From: Corticium candelabrum
Lineage: Eukaryota; Porifera; Homoscleromorpha; Homosclerophorida; Plakinidae
DNA length: 64,000 nt
Assembly: GCF_963422355.1 (NCBI RefSeq)
Contig: NC_085089.1
Coordinates: forward strand, 1,457,501-1,521,500
Reading direction: 5' to 3'
The position numbers and the translations under genes are program-made. A model generated the notes under the pieces. The model searched no databases and had not been told where the DNA came from. It worked only from the letters and a program-made list of their open reading frames with translations. Shown one piece after another: positions 21,086 through 33,143 of the stretch (within the stretch, counting starts at the first letter, position 1; every line of letters begins with the position of its first letter).

Positions 21086-24000
21086 AATACATACATACGT
21101 AATGCTACACAGCAAAAAGACTGGAAACCAACATTCACATTATAGTGTTAGTTCAGTTTGTCTTGTCAGTGTTATCAGTTTCTATGTGACATGGATAACG
21201 TCGAGAATTTGTTGGGCACTGTGCCCCCATGCTCCCCTTTCCCCCCTGTTCTGTCACCTATGTTCTGGCAAGATGCATTGAGGTATTACTACTGTACACG
21301 TGGTGTATATACTGCAGAAAACACGCTATACTTGAAGACACCACAATCATAGTTACTGTTGGCTATTGGATTGTACATTTGTCTTTGGCAACATTTTTAT
21401 TAGGTTTTTATTTAATTACAAAATTATTTTCCTTTTTAATTGATTATTTGGAATCTACCTGTTAGTCTATCATACAATCATTGTCCATACAATTGATGTA
21501 CGTTCAGATATGGTGTACTCATTCTTACTTTCTATGCGACCTGATGTAGGAAGAATCTATTACGAAAGAGCTGTCTTCGTGTCTGAATGAAACGCTGACT
21601 AGCTGTGGTGGACGTCTCATTCCTTGTTCCTTTTTGCTCTCTACCAACTCTCAACGTCGATCTTGTTTTTCGGTTCCTGATCTTCCAGTTTCAACCTACT
21701 TGTCGTATTATCTCTCTAATAACTCATCTTCGAAAGTGAAGTCTGTACAAAAGAAGATGTCATTTCTCTGCTCAACCAGTGGGTGTACACAGAGTGTACT
21801 TATTTTGTTGCCTGAGATGTGGTTTATTGTGTGTAGCTGGTGAACCAATTTGTATACTGGAAGTGTGTGCGGCATCGGTGTCTTCACTTAGGTATTTTTG
21901 TGTTGTCATTTTGTCACGTGATTTTTGTTATTGTTAATTAATTAATTAATTAATGAGCAGTAATTAGCCAGTAGTATGTGTGATTGGGTAATCTGGTAGC
22001 TTGTGTTGTAAACATGGTGTTTGCTACTGTATGCTTGATAATGTTCACATGTGTGAGTGAGGTTGTGTTGCACTGACAAGAGTATACCAATAAACAATAT
22101 CCAGGCAAAAAACATCTGATACCAATATCTGATATAATTATAGTTTATAGATAATCATTGATGTTTGTGTTTTACAAGCCTTGCAATGCTCAAGTCTTGT
22201 GTCTTCTTCAGCCATCTTGAAATGCTTCCAAATAGTATGTTTTTGCCAATGTCCATGCAACTCATGTGGCTCTAGTGGACTGACTATGCATGCACAACCT
22301 ATTGGCGCACACCTACCTAAGATTTACCGATTCTGATATACAACTGATTTGCCAATATCGGTCGATAACCGATAACCGATTTGATTATCAGTGCAACTCG
22401 AGTGTGAGGTTGTGTTGCACATATTTTGTATTATCGCAACTTGTCATTATTACCATACTCTTTGTCATCTTTGTTGCGTTGTCTGTCATACGTTTTAACA
22501 TTAGCTCTTTGAAAGACAACTAACCCTATGTGTCTTCACATAGGCATGCCTTTTTACAACAAGCAAACCACACAATTTTTACAGAAATATTTACTATATG
22601 GTTGTGATGTTTTGTTTGAATATGCTGTATAACCTGTTATTTCTGCGATCACGATATTTCTGTGAATTCTGCGAAGAAATCACGGAATGCACGAATAAAA
22701 TTCGCCGATATTTAGGCTTATTCTCAGAGTCCCTGTTTGGACACATGTACACATGTACATGTGTGTACCAGTAACTGTCTTCCTGGTTAGAACGCAGAAA
22801 TTTAATTTGCAGTAATTAAAACTTTAGTCTGAATTCTCAAATTGCAGAAATTTAAGACCGCAGAAATAACCGGTTAAATGGTAGTCTTTAATTGAGTACG
22901 ATTTATCAGATATTCTTGTATGGTGTCAGTACCCTAGAAAGTGAATACACTTCCATGTATCTTAGTCTTACCATATCGCCATTTGTAAAACAGCTTCATG
23001 CACAACTTCAACTAAACTACAATTTAAGATTTTGCTTACACTATTGCTTCTGTTGGTTCAGTACCTGCAAGTTCCATGCACAAAACGTGAATCTAGGTAC
23101 GTCCTAGCAGAGCAATGAGTTACACTCTGATAGATAAGCATGCAGTAAGCTGCTAATTAAGTGATTGAAGCATGGTATCTATGAATTACTTCTTGCAGAT
23201 GTATGATGTAGTTAATTTGGTTTGTAGAGTTATGACACATCGGCCGAGAACGAGACAGAGCTTACTGAAGCAAAATGTTAATAAAGATTGTGGAGATGAC
23301 CTTGTTGAATCATTTCCATCACAGCTGTTGGTAGAGGGAACAGTGGCCAAGACTAGACTTGGTGCTTTAGTGGATGCCATTGATAGAACTTGTTCATATA
23401 TGTGTGTAGGATGGAAACATAATGTGAAGTCATTTTTAACTGATAAAACTGAGGCTGTAGGCTGTGACAGTACAGGGAATGGTAACAGTCTTTCTTCAGA
23501 GAGTCATTTTAGCCTACTTTTGGAAAGATCCTTAGATGTTGCTACCATATCTGATGGTCTAATGCGCAGTTGTTTGACGCCGTCAAAGCAGTTTGAATCT
23601 GTTTTAATGTTTCTTAGGAATCAGAATGTTGTGCTGGTATGTCAACAGTTCATGATTGTTGTATGTTGAATACATAATTCCCTGAATTGTTGTGAAGGTA
23701 TTGCACGATCAGGCTAATAGATCAACAAAATATGTTTTGGATCCTATGACATCCACACTTGCTTCATTGCATTTGTTGAAACGCTCATGTGCCACAGAGT
23801 GCGTCCATGACACATTGACACTATTTGAGGAAAGTGGAATTGAGGAAAATGGAATGTTGTCTGAACATGGTGGTTTAGTTTTTGATTGTATCGAATCGTG
23901 GTATCGACTCTTACCTCACTATGGAGTCAACCAGTCAACCGTGTCAAGTCTAAAAAGGCAAAAGATTCGGACGTAATCATTGTCCGTAGTCTGATTCTGT

Positions 24001-26867
24001 ATTATCTATTAGGTTGATTGGAACTGGAGACAGTAGCATAGCTACATGTGATGTTGTAACTGACCTGAAAACTGCATACAGACAAGAACTGAAACGGCAA
24101 GCAGACAAATCGCAGAAGAGTGTGGATGGTGTTGCTAGCGGATACGTTAGTGATCACCTTGCAGATGAGTCAGTCTTAACAGGTGCAATTGCATCACCCA
24201 TGTCTTAACATTTAAAGTTCTAAGACAATTATCTTTGCATTGTTGTCTGTTGTTTGTGCTTTGTGTTTATCTAACAGCCTTCGTATCATACAACAGTGAC
24301 ATCAAAGTTTGTCTTTGTGTTATGTTTTATGCTCAGTTACATGTTCGAGTGTCTTCGAAGAGTTGAGACGAGATCTGGAAGAAATACTGAGCACGACTGA
24401 CGGGGTTTGATGATTTCCTGGTTTTCACTGACGTCACATAAACTGCTTTTATATAGAACTTCACTCTTGACCAAGCACTGTCGGCTGCAGTGAGTGCAGC
24501 TTGTGAGAAACTAAAGCATTTGTGTGACAAACCCAAAGTGAGTTGGCAAGCGTCATTCCATTTCCTACAATAATTACCGTGTCTGAACAGGTAGAGTTAA
24601 GTGAGTTTATCAGTAGAGAGCTTTTATTGACAACAGATCAATTGAAAGCAAAGTATCAGAGAGTGCCTGCTGACAAGGACAGCAGACCAAAGGAGTAAAC
24701 CATTTGCTCACACTGTTGTTGTTGCGACTGACTGCTCTTGTAATGATGCAGGCATCAGTTTCAAGTTTTACTTCGGTTCGAGGTGGCGCTTCTCGATCAG
24801 GCTAACACACAACGTGGTCTGTTTACTGAGGTAAGCATTATACAAGCCTGGACGTGTTGATTGAGTCACTGTTGTCTCATCATGTATTGCTAGTGTGTTT
24901 CTATACTACGAATGTTGGCTTTTCTCACAAACGCGGAGACTTTGCGACAATTCCTGGACGAGACTATTCTACAGAGGTAAACGTCTTGTCACAAAAACGG
25001 TTCTTCACATACCTGGTCCTCCTGACCAATTTTTGTTGTTGAAAAATCCAGTCCCCTCTCCTGACCGATTTTGTGAAAATTTTTTATTGGTCCACGTTCA
25101 AACCAACCGTAAGTAACCCATACATCATCAGCACATGTCCAATGACCTATATATGTTGTTAACAAAATTGGTTTGGGGATTTTAGGCAGACCATTTTGTC
25201 TACTGGACTGTGAGTCTAGCCTCGGCCTCCCATACCCGTGTAGCGCCAGTTGTCGTAGGGGGGCTAGCCTGTTTTTAGTTGGCGCTACACCGATCTGGGA
25301 GGCCGACACTAGTGACAGTCCATTGACATTTGTCACACTGTAAGCTCAAAATTTTTATCATTAAATCACTGCATCATTGCATAATAGATACGGTGTTGCA
25401 GTGCGAGAAGGCGTGCAGTCTGTGTACGAGGATTTGATTCCTCGACCATCTCAAATGGCCACCGACGGAGAGGATGATAGTGATTCCGACGAGGAGCGTC
25501 GAGAGCGGCTGCTATCTCTGCGCTCTTACAAACTCCTAAATGCTCCGTCAGGGCCCAAGATACCGTCTGTGGAACGGTTGAATAATAGTCCTTGTCACTC
25601 TAATAATTGTTATGTAGTGCTTTGTTCTTAGAAAATTTGCTCGTCATGGCAGCTTTCATGACTGTGGGAAACAGCGCGAAATCTCCATTCCTCTACCGAC
25701 CAGGAAGAAGCAGCACAGAGAGGAGGTACTGTACATGTGCATGTAGGTCAGTGTTTTACGGTATTGCTGACATGTCTTTGTTGGTCGTTTCTGTTTCGTT
25801 TCTTGCCTGCTGTTAGTCTGTTGAAATGGAACGGACAGAGAGTCAGTTGGTAGGTGATAAAGGGACGAGGACTCGGTCGCAAACTCTTGAATTATTAGGT
25901 GTCAGGAAAGGTTGGCATTTTGTCACTAGAAATATGTCATTTGGCATGCAGGATAATAGCGTCGTGACGTGATTTAGGGTCGGCTCGTCGAGCTGTTCGT
26001 CGTACATTGTTTTCGTCGTTAACTAACGAGGAAAATGAGAGGCGACGGTCACCACGTCATGTGCTGAAGCGAACTCTGACATTTGCCGGTCGCAGCTCGG
26101 TGAGTGTGAGCAAAGATGTGCGTGTTAACATTCGTTCATTGAAAAGTCAGTCGAAATTGATGCATCAAATTCTCGTTTGCTTGTTTTTGACGTGGATTTT
26201 ACTGTTTATGTGTAGAGGGGAAAGTAATGGTAGAAGAAACGCCTTTGAAGGTGAAGGAGCCGACGTTTTCTTGGAATCAGGAGTGTGGCAGCGGGTTTGT
26301 CTGTATGGATTTAGTTTATACACGCATTGTCAACGTATTGGTGTGTCTGCTGTAGGGTAACGGATGACCATCTTTCACCGAAAACGATTCAAGATACTCC
26401 CAAGCGAAATTTCTACTCTAGTGAGCCAGTGGCCGCATGCACACTTGTGGTACGTGTTGTTATGTTTTGTTTTTGATTCAGGGTCGTTTTCAGTGGGACA
26501 TTTATCTCGTAACTGTCGTTCTTCGTCTGCCAAGACATTCAGAAATCCATTTTGTGAAAGATCATTGAAGTCAGATCACAGAAGTGGTGAGTGCGGGTCG
26601 AACAAGAATGCATTGCAGTCGGGCAGAGTTGGTAGCAGTTGCAATGCAATAGCAGGAGAGAATCAAAGTGAGACCGCAGACATAATGTGTAAACAAGAAG
26701 CGCTTTTACTTGGACCATTGGTGGGGCAATCTGTGAGCCAAAGCTTAGGTGGTTCAGATGATTTAAAGAGTCCTTCTCAACTTCAGTTGTCAAGACTCTT
26801 GCATTCACAAATGCAATGCTCATCATCTTTGGTTAAAGCTGCAAGAGATAACTATCCATCAATATGA
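18292..26867 (+). CDS. TICRR: Treslin/TICRR replication initiation regulator, multi-exon
   Basis: Treslin bridges TopBP1, MTBP and CDC45 loading at replication origins under CDK control in the nucleus. Exon 1 (18292-18927) gives the N-terminal domain: ATRVSWAWRLCDW, LEDFGTLEERLKDEM, PELISPKKAL, FVVQPCPQTDLEW and IGVYWLNTA follow known Treslin in order. Later exon-like blocks: 21179-21282 (NVENLLGTVPP), 21550-21779 (CGGRLIPC), 23172-23640, 23700-23975, 24014-24207, 24595-24697, 24750-24830 (HQFQVLLRFEVALLDQ, like the conserved QLQVFLRLE), 26007-26150 (RRRSPRHVLKRTLTF), 26218-26288 (VEETPLKVKEP), 26358-26449 (IQDTPKRNFYSSEP) and a tail to 26867. SP/TP sites are frequent, as expected of CDK targets. 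The phase between the second and third blocks does not join cleanly, so an exon may be missed. Its introns carry a LINE fragment and foldbacks. Confidence 0.82.
19487..21045 (-). mobile_element. Truncated LINE-like reverse transcriptase, antisense in TICRR intron
   Basis: On the minus strand the translation starts inside a polymerase palm with WYLDDGSFVG (the YxDD site), then GLQLNISKCEV. It continues through thumb-like sequence (HLLRTVPPD, ATLPIHLGGLGLREA) and a cysteine/histidine region (CTCGAIIDKFGDYLLGC) to RPGDIFHPNF and, in another frame, a C-terminal block with GGIFHPLVVESLG. The 5' part of the element is absent and the fragment abuts a TA microsatellite (about 21043-21080). No long terminal repeats are seen, so I call it non-LTR. 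It is a dead insertion, antisense to the host gene. Confidence 0.7.
21043..21080. repeat. (TA)n microsatellite
   Basis: About 38 bp of TA repeats at the truncated edge of the LINE-like fragment. Confidence 0.9.
22630..22876. repeat. Foldback element in TICRR intron
   Basis: The left end ACCTGTTATTTCTGCGATC and the reverse complement of the right end ACCGGTTATTTCTGCGGTC match over about 20 bp with few changes. The interior repeats the TTTCTGCG/CGCAGAAA words. It is about 247 bp with no coding potential. Confidence 0.6.
25204..25322. repeat. 119-bp foldback element in TICRR intron
   Basis: The left arm begins TGGACTGTGAGTCTAGCCTC and includes CGGCCTCCCA and GTGTAGCGCCA. The right arm carries the reverse complements (TGGCGCTACAC, TGGGAGGCCG, ACAGTCCA) with a few mismatches. 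This suggests a small non-autonomous DNA transposon or hairpin in an intron. Confidence 0.65.
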
Positions 26868-26987
26868 CCAGTAGAACTAAATATTGCGGGAACAGCCGAA
26901 GTGCTGTTGTTTGTGATAGAAGATGAAGGAGACCTCTTCTCACTTTTGCTTTAATCAAATTATATGCTGAACATCCGACTACTGACT

Positions 26988-29839
26988 CAAGGGCGTCACA
27001 TGGGTCCCAAAAGTGGGGGGGCGCAAATTTGAAGCTGAGATATGTGACGTAATTCATGGCGTCATATATATTAAATTCTTTTTAATATCAACATTACAAA
27101 AAGTTTACTAACTATTGTAGAGGAAGACGTCTGTCACAAAGAGCACCAAATTGTGAAACAAGATCATCAATATTACTCTCCAGTTCCTTAGCAATGTCGC
27201 ATTCGAAGCACATCAGAGCAAGGGACCGGAGGCGCTCGTCAGCCATCCTAGTTCGCAGCCATGATTTTAGTCGCCTTAGAGCAGAAAACGACCGCTCTGC
27301 AGTTGAAGATGTAGCAGGAATGCAGAGAAACAACTTGAACAGTTTGAAGACTTGGGGAAACAATTCTGTGCAACGGAGAGAAACAAACTGACGAGCAAGA
27401 GCACCTATGTTGCCGGTCTCCACAACGTCTTTAGAAAAGTGCAGTTTAGAATAATTGTAAAATACTCTTATTTCAGACGTGAACTGAGTGTTGTCAAAGT
27501 CACCTGTGTAAAAGTGTAATATCTCACTCACAAGCGACTGATCTGGCGCCGATAACGAGACTGACTCGGACAACAACTTCTCAATTCCACAGAACACACG
27601 GTAATCTTTGCTACAAAAGCGTCGAGTTAGGTCTGATACCATGATATCCAATAATTCATAATATGCTTGTCGATAACGTTCTTTTGGTGACAGTGGCTGA
27701 TATTGGGTCGTGCTTCGTTCGTCAATTCGGTGAGAAGGTCGACGAGCTCGAAGGAGAGCTGGTGGAGTCAGGTTTTTTGCTTTACTCTCTTTCTCCGATG
27801 ACTGCCAGAAATTCTCAAAACTTTCATTTGTTCTGAAACTTTGTAGAGTAGCAATGACGCTATCAGCTGATCTTTTTGCTGCCTGAAGATCTACGTTCTC
27901 TCCCTGCAGGTACTGGGATAGATGAGAGATTAATCCTAGTAGAGTGTCTAGAACGGACACATAGAAGAGAAAATTGAATGAAGATACAACAGTCAGTAAA
28001 CAGTGAGCTTCACTTCCGATCGCAGCATCGTCAGAGAGTTCGTCCAGAGCAATCAGAATTGATGCAAACTGTTGCCTAACAGTATGGACTGCTGCGTGCC
28101 TGGAACCCCACCTAGTATGACATGGTCGTTGGAGTACTGCTTGCGGGCCCTTTCCTTCGTTCTGTCTTCGTTGCACATCTTGAAACTTTTCATGTCTCTT
28201 GGCTGATCCTTCAAGTAAATTATAGAGACTGGAAACAGCACCTAGAACGTTTCGCACATCTGTAACGTTCTCGCAGCTGTTTTGAAGACTGAGGTTCAAT
28301 CTGTGGGCATGGCAATGCACATATCCAGCTTTCTTCTCGACCTCCTGAAGCCTGGTAGCTAAACCTGAGTGCTTCCCGCACATGCTTGACGCTCCATCAT
28401 AACACTGTGCCCGTACCATAGACATTGATAGGCCCGTCTCAAGCAAAACTTGCGTCAGTTGCTGAAACAGACTTTCTCCGTCAGTACCTTTTAAAGGCCA
28501 AAATCCAAGAAACCTCTCCTCTACATTCAGGCTGTCTGTTACAAACCTTACATTGACAGACATTTGTTCTACCCTTGATATGTCTTGTGACTCGTCACAT
28601 ATTAGTCCAAAGAAGCCGCAGTGTTTGACAGCTGTCGTAATTCTCTTCTGAATGTTAGATGCAATGAGTTTCAACATGTCGTTTTGGCTTTTGGGGCTTA
28701 CGTAGTGAAAGTTTCCTTCCAAATGGCGTTTTAAGTCAGGGCAGTACCGTGACAGATATTCAAGAAATTCCAGCAGATTTCCTCTGTTGTGAGAATCTTT
28801 AGATTCATCGTGGCCTCTCAATGGGATGTTTTGTCTTCCCATTAAAAAAATTACTTCAAAAATTTTACGTAAATTGCGTCTGTTCAGCTCTACTTGTGTC
28901 TGGTAGGCTGTACTCAACTGTTGCATAACACTTCCTCTGGTTGCATCCTGCTGTTGGCTATTCTTCCACACTCCAACATTTGAAATATGACTCAAAGATT
29001 CCTCGTGACGCCTCATGTCAGCTACTGCTGACTTCCACTTCCTGAAACCTCTACTCACGAACGCTTGGTCTGGACAACCTTGTTTATCCAGGTTATGCTT
29101 TACTGTCAGCCGACAAGGAAAGCAGAACGCGGAATCCGCTGCAGGGCTGTACTCAAGCCAGCAAAATTGTGTGTACCAGTGTGGTTGAAAGGACCTATTA
29201 CAAGTGCCAGATTTCGTCTGAGGAAATTTCCCATGCGGCAGTTCTTTTGCACAAGGTTGATACGGGCCATTGGTCACAGAACAAGCAGTTGGACCTCGGC
29301 AAGGATCAAACGCATGACACACAGAATCTTTCGGGCCAGATTCACTAGCAGTAGTACTAGTAGAGACAGTCACAGTCACGATAGAACTAGCTGTATCGTC
29401 GAACCTTGACGTACAAAAAGATGACAAAGACTTGGAGTGAGACGACTCTGGCTGCAGGGAAGTTCTTGATCTAAAAAATTGGCGTGTTACTTTTCCATTT
29501 CAACAATCCGCGATACGTTGTTAGTGGACCTTAGAAAGGTGGTAAGGAGTTTCTGTCCTTTCCGCTTTGTGTTCTTGTCGCTGCTGAGGCTGACAGAGCT
29601 GCTGCTGTGACAGCTGTCTCCCGCTGACATTTTCCGTATCCGGGTGCTTTAGCCTCGATTTCCAGGCAGTCCTTCATAGCAGTACTACATCTATGCTGAA
29701 TCAGCTAATTTAGCTAAAGACAAGCTACACTTCTGTTTAATTAACGTTGAAAATAGAATTGACTCAAAATATAGCAAGCCACGCCCTAAAAAAGTGGGGG
29801 GCTAGCGCCCTCTCTAGCCCCTAAGACGTGACGCCCTTG
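26988..29839 (-). mobile_element. Apparently intact hAT-superfamily transposon
   Basis: A 2.85-kb element bounded by short inverted repeats CAAGGGCGTCAC (26988-26999 and the reverse complement 29828-29839). The match may extend outward to GACTCAAGGG on both sides. Both ends also carry a directly repeated AAAAGTGGGGGG-type block. One gene, a hAT transposase, fills the interior on the minus strand. Flanking DNA has GACT-rich sequence but I could not settle a clean 8-bp target duplication. It lies just downstream of TICRR. Confidence 0.8.
27112..29630 (-). CDS. hAT transposase with TTF-type zinc finger, one intron
   Basis: The ATG is at 29628-29630. Exon 1 runs 29630-29530, a 59-bp GT-AG intron covers 29529-29471, and exon 2 runs 29470-27112. 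The join is in frame and gives about 819 residues without interruption. Order of parts: a serine-rich leader, a TTF-type zinc-binding region around residues 110-200 (GKFPQTKSG, QFCWLEYS, AFCFPCRL, RHEESLSH), a DUF4371-like region (ESKDSHNRGNLLEFLEY, FFGLICDESQDIS), the RNase-H-like core, and the hAT dimerisation block near the end (IPATSSTAERSFSALRRLKS). This is the architecture of ZMYM1-like hAT proteins. The intact frame suggests recent activity or domestication; the inverted repeats favour a transposon. Confidence 0.85.
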
Positions 29840-30740
29840 AGTCTGACTGACTAGGCAGTGATATAGAGAGGCGGTGACTGTATAGAGAGAATGTATTATT
29901 TAACTATCCAACTAATGATAATATATTCAACAGAGTCTATTACACTACTACGAATAGAGTTAAGTTTATTTGTTTATTGGAGATCGCTAACCCAACAGTC
30001 ACAGTGGCGTATCTATTGTTGTATACGGGACTTTATGCCCTAACTTGGCTAGAAGTGCCTCAAGGCTGCGTACTGTACTAACTCGCCATACTTGCACGCA
30101 GTTCAGAGCCGTATTGCCGATACTGTAAACGAATTCTTTTGCTTTTGTTTGCGGCTGCCTCACACAATGTAGAAGCATGAATCTCTGCATTTGCTTAGGC
30201 GCGTACCGCCTAGCCTCGCCCCAGACGCAGTGTGGATTGCAGCCCCGGATGCGCTTCCATCACCACTACTGAGGGCGAGGCTACGTGCCGCCGCTTCATG
30301 TTTCGTCTCCTCTGGAAGGCCGGCAGTTCTTGGTATTGGTAACTCGCCTGCTGTACACACGAACTGTGCTGAGCACAATCGCGTAATGTCTACTTGCTGT
30401 CAACTACGTATACTAGGTACTTTATGATAATTTTAGGTATTCTGTGCATCCACACAGGAGTTTCAAGCACTAGACGACTTTGACGTACCGAGAATTGATC
30501 GCTACCAAAATGGAATATTGAGGAGGTACCGAAATTTTTACTCTACCAAAAATTTCTTGGTTTACAGTAGTCTGTATGGCGCGGTGGAAAGGGGTCTGGC
30601 TACGCGAGACTAATCCGTCGAGTCGGTGGTCGTTCGTTTGTGTCGTCGTTGTAACCCTAGCGCATGCACGTCTACGTACTGTATCTTGTGTACTTGGTAA
30701 ATCTCTGTTCGTGATAAACTCCCAACCCTCATTCGCGTAG
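29840..30740. other. Spacer with unresolved minus-strand frames
   Basis: Two overlapping minus-strand frames (30378-30160 and 30190-29999) contain low-repeat sequence, the latter ending RSLEALLAKLGHKVPYTTID. I cannot link them to a known protein and see no clear splice structure. A CAGTGGCGTAT sequence at about 30003 resembles one end of the small hAT-like elements elsewhere in the window. At about 30500-30571 there is a partial copy of the element described at 55097. Confidence 0.35.
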
Positions 30741-30748
30741 CCTCGTCA

Positions 30749-30890
30749 CCAGACTCTCTCGCGCTAGTCTTGTCCGGTGCCCGTATGAGAATTAGTCTTG
30801 TCCAGTGCCCGTATGAAAATTAGTCTTGTCCGGTGCCCGTATAACAATTGTCATACGGGCACCGGACAAGACTAGCGCGAGAGAGTCTGG
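30749..30890. repeat. 142-bp element with perfect 40-bp inverted repeats
   Basis: Arms 30749-30788 and 30851-30890 are exact reverse complements (outer end CCAGACTCTCTCGCGCTAGT). The loop holds two further tandem copies of a TTAGTCTTGTCCGGTGCCCG unit taken from the arm. It lies about 100 bp upstream of the first hexosaminidase gene. The perfect arms imply a recent insertion or homogenisation. Confidence 0.85.
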
Positions 30891-30995
30891 GAACGCGGAT
30901 ACATTCGCGAGTCTACCTGACTTATGCATAAAGACTGATTACGTGACTCCATCGGCTGCTTTCCTCCAATTACAGTACGTACACGTGTACAAGAC

Positions 30996-33143
30996 ATGAG
31001 AAGTAAAACTATCGTTGCTCTTACCATTCTTGTTCTCGTCATGATCGTTGTCTGGAGACTACGGAGACCAGAACTGCAATCATCAGTGAAATTCCATCAT
31101 TCACGCGTACGTGCACATGAATTGTACAGTTTGTACATGTCACCGTTGAGTTGTAACGGAACGTCACTTGACTTGAGCTGCGAGCTTACAACAAAAGGAG
31201 GAGGAATGCAAAAATGGGTCTCATCTAACACTAGACAGTTTCGACACCGTCTAGTACACATCGACCTAAAAGGAGCTCCTCCTAAAATGTCGTATTTGCT
31301 GCAACTTCTGTCTCATTTTAAACAACTAGGCGCCAGTGGTTTGTTGGTAGAGTATGAGGACATGTATCCCTACGAGGGAGAGCTGAAGGTGTTGCAACGG
31401 AAAGAAGCGTATAAAAAGGAGGAAGTGTTGGAGTTTATCCAAAGAGCAAGTGCCCTTGGGTTGGACATTGTGCCCTTGGTGCCAACGTTTGGTCATCTTG
31501 AATTTGTATTAAAACAATCAAAGTTTAAATCTATTCGAGCATTGCCTGATGACTTGTCTGCACTGAGTGCAACTAACAAGGATTCTCTGGATGTGGTCAA
31601 GAAGTTGATTGAGGATGTCATGCGTCTCCATCCTCGATCGAAATGGATTCACTTGGGTGGAGATGAAGTTGATAGTCTGAGGAGGTCTAAATCGGATGTG
31701 CAATCGAAACTAGGCAAGGATGATTTGTATCTTCGACATATGAAACCTGTGTTGGAGTTTGTGAGGGAAAGGTTTAATGGCATCAGATCAATCATTTGGC
31801 ATGACATGTTAGTTGACTGGTCAGTATCTAGCCTCAGCGAGTTGGCAAGTCTGGCCGAGCCTATGTTGTGGGAATATCGACCACATGCTGACATGTTTAT
31901 GGTCGACGAAATGTTGAGACGATTTTCTAGTGCATTTCCTCGAATCTGGGCTGCCAGTGCATTTAAAGGGGCTAGCGGTCAGCTGACAGACTTCGTACCT
32001 ATTACTGAACGAATTCAGAATCATGTGTCGTGGATGAGAATCCTGCAGAAGTTTCCGGGACCCGGTCAACTTGTTGGAATTGCTCTAACTGGCTGGTCTC
32101 GTTATGACCACTTTGCTACATTCTGTGAACTTCTTCCTGCGGGTATACCATCACTTGGCATCTGCCTTAAAACACTAGAATTTGGGTATCTAAGCAATTT
32201 TGCTCATAAAGACATTTCAGAGCAACTGGGCATGGACTATTTGGTTCCTTTGGATGCAGCGGATGCTTTGCAATTTCAAGACAATGCTGTCAAGTCTGGC
32301 AGTGCTTTTCCTGGAAGTGAAATCTATTATTTATCAATACGTCTTTTGAGAGCTCAGAAGCAAATGAATCATGGAGTTAATATTGATCAAGGTTGGTCAT
32401 CACTGTGGAATGTTCAACATAAATTTGTCAGTACTGGGAAACTACAGAGAGGAAAAACAGTGCTCAACAGGTAATTATGTCAGTGGTATAGCTATGGGGA
32501 GGCCTGGTAGGGACTTGTGCTTCCAAAAATTTTAGCCTGTGATGTTTAGTATTCAATCGTACGGTATATTAGGAGTTTCATCAAATAAGTATGTCATCTG
32601 GTGTCTTTGCACCAACTCTTGGTCAATCAGTTAGCCGCATCTATTTTACAAAATTCTTCTGTGAAGAGGATCCACTAGATATTTCTCAACAAACAGTCAA
32701 TCTCAAAAACTTTGCTTTTAAACGGATAACTAATATATACAGACAGACAGACAAACAGACAGACAGTTCTGTCGGGCCACATTTGCAATTCGTTCCATCA
32801 CCATAGAAACAGCAACCCTGACTTTAATTAATCATACAAATCTGGCTACGCCACTGTGGCTAAGAACACCTTGTGTTAGCTGTTTGAAATACCGGTAATC
32901 TTATACAGCTGTGCTGATCTTTGCAGTGTTTTGAAAACTTACGATGGTATTGAAGAAGGAGTTGTGAAGATTTTGAAAAAATACTTTGATGATACAACAG
33001 CAAAGGAGTTTCAAGCCTCGAAAGTGACAGCTAGTAAAGAAAAAATATCATTTATTATTAGCAATGTAGACAAAAAGATTGCTGAATGGAAGAAAATTAA
33101 ACTTTATGTGTGGACTTTCAGGACACAGCGCTCTCCACATTGA
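30996..33143 (+). CDS. GH20 hexosaminidase D-like, tandem copy 1
   Basis: Exons 30996-32470 and 32927-33143 (GT-AG, phase 2) give about 563 residues. An N-terminal anchor (TIVALTILVLVMIVVW) precedes a lumenal linker and a GH20 barrel. HEXD-type signatures include RLVHIDLKGAPP, LLVEYEDMYPY, VPTFGHLEFVLK and the catalytic pair D223-E224 in IHLGGDEV, then IIWHDML, ALTGWSRYDH and LLPAGIPSLG. GH20 enzymes remove terminal N-acetylhexosamines by substrate-assisted catalysis. The anchor predicts a type II membrane protein, probably in the secretory pathway. The first 230 bp differ from copies 2 and 3, while the rest is nearly identical to copy 2. The C-terminus ends LYVWTFRTQRSPH because the stop seen in copy 3 is lost. 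Confidence 0.9.
32481..32856. mobile_element. MITE-like insertion in the hexosaminidase intron (copy 1)
   Basis: This intron segment starts CAGTGGTATAGCTATGGGGA and ends GGCTACGCCACTG, giving imperfect short inverted ends. It includes a GACAGACA microsatellite. An almost identical segment sits at 34804-35179 in copy 2 and a much longer relative at 37130-38325 in copy 3, so the insertion predates the tandem duplications. Confidence 0.6.

Noticed and set aside
30436-30523. Exon-like block that looked like a further TICRR exon
   Set aside because: Its 3' part matches the repeat at 55097-55434, and TICRR appears to end at 26867 before the hAT element.
31518-32069. Minus-strand frames repeated in all three hexosaminidase copies
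   Set aside because: They are antisense shadows of the strongly conserved GH20 coding sequence.
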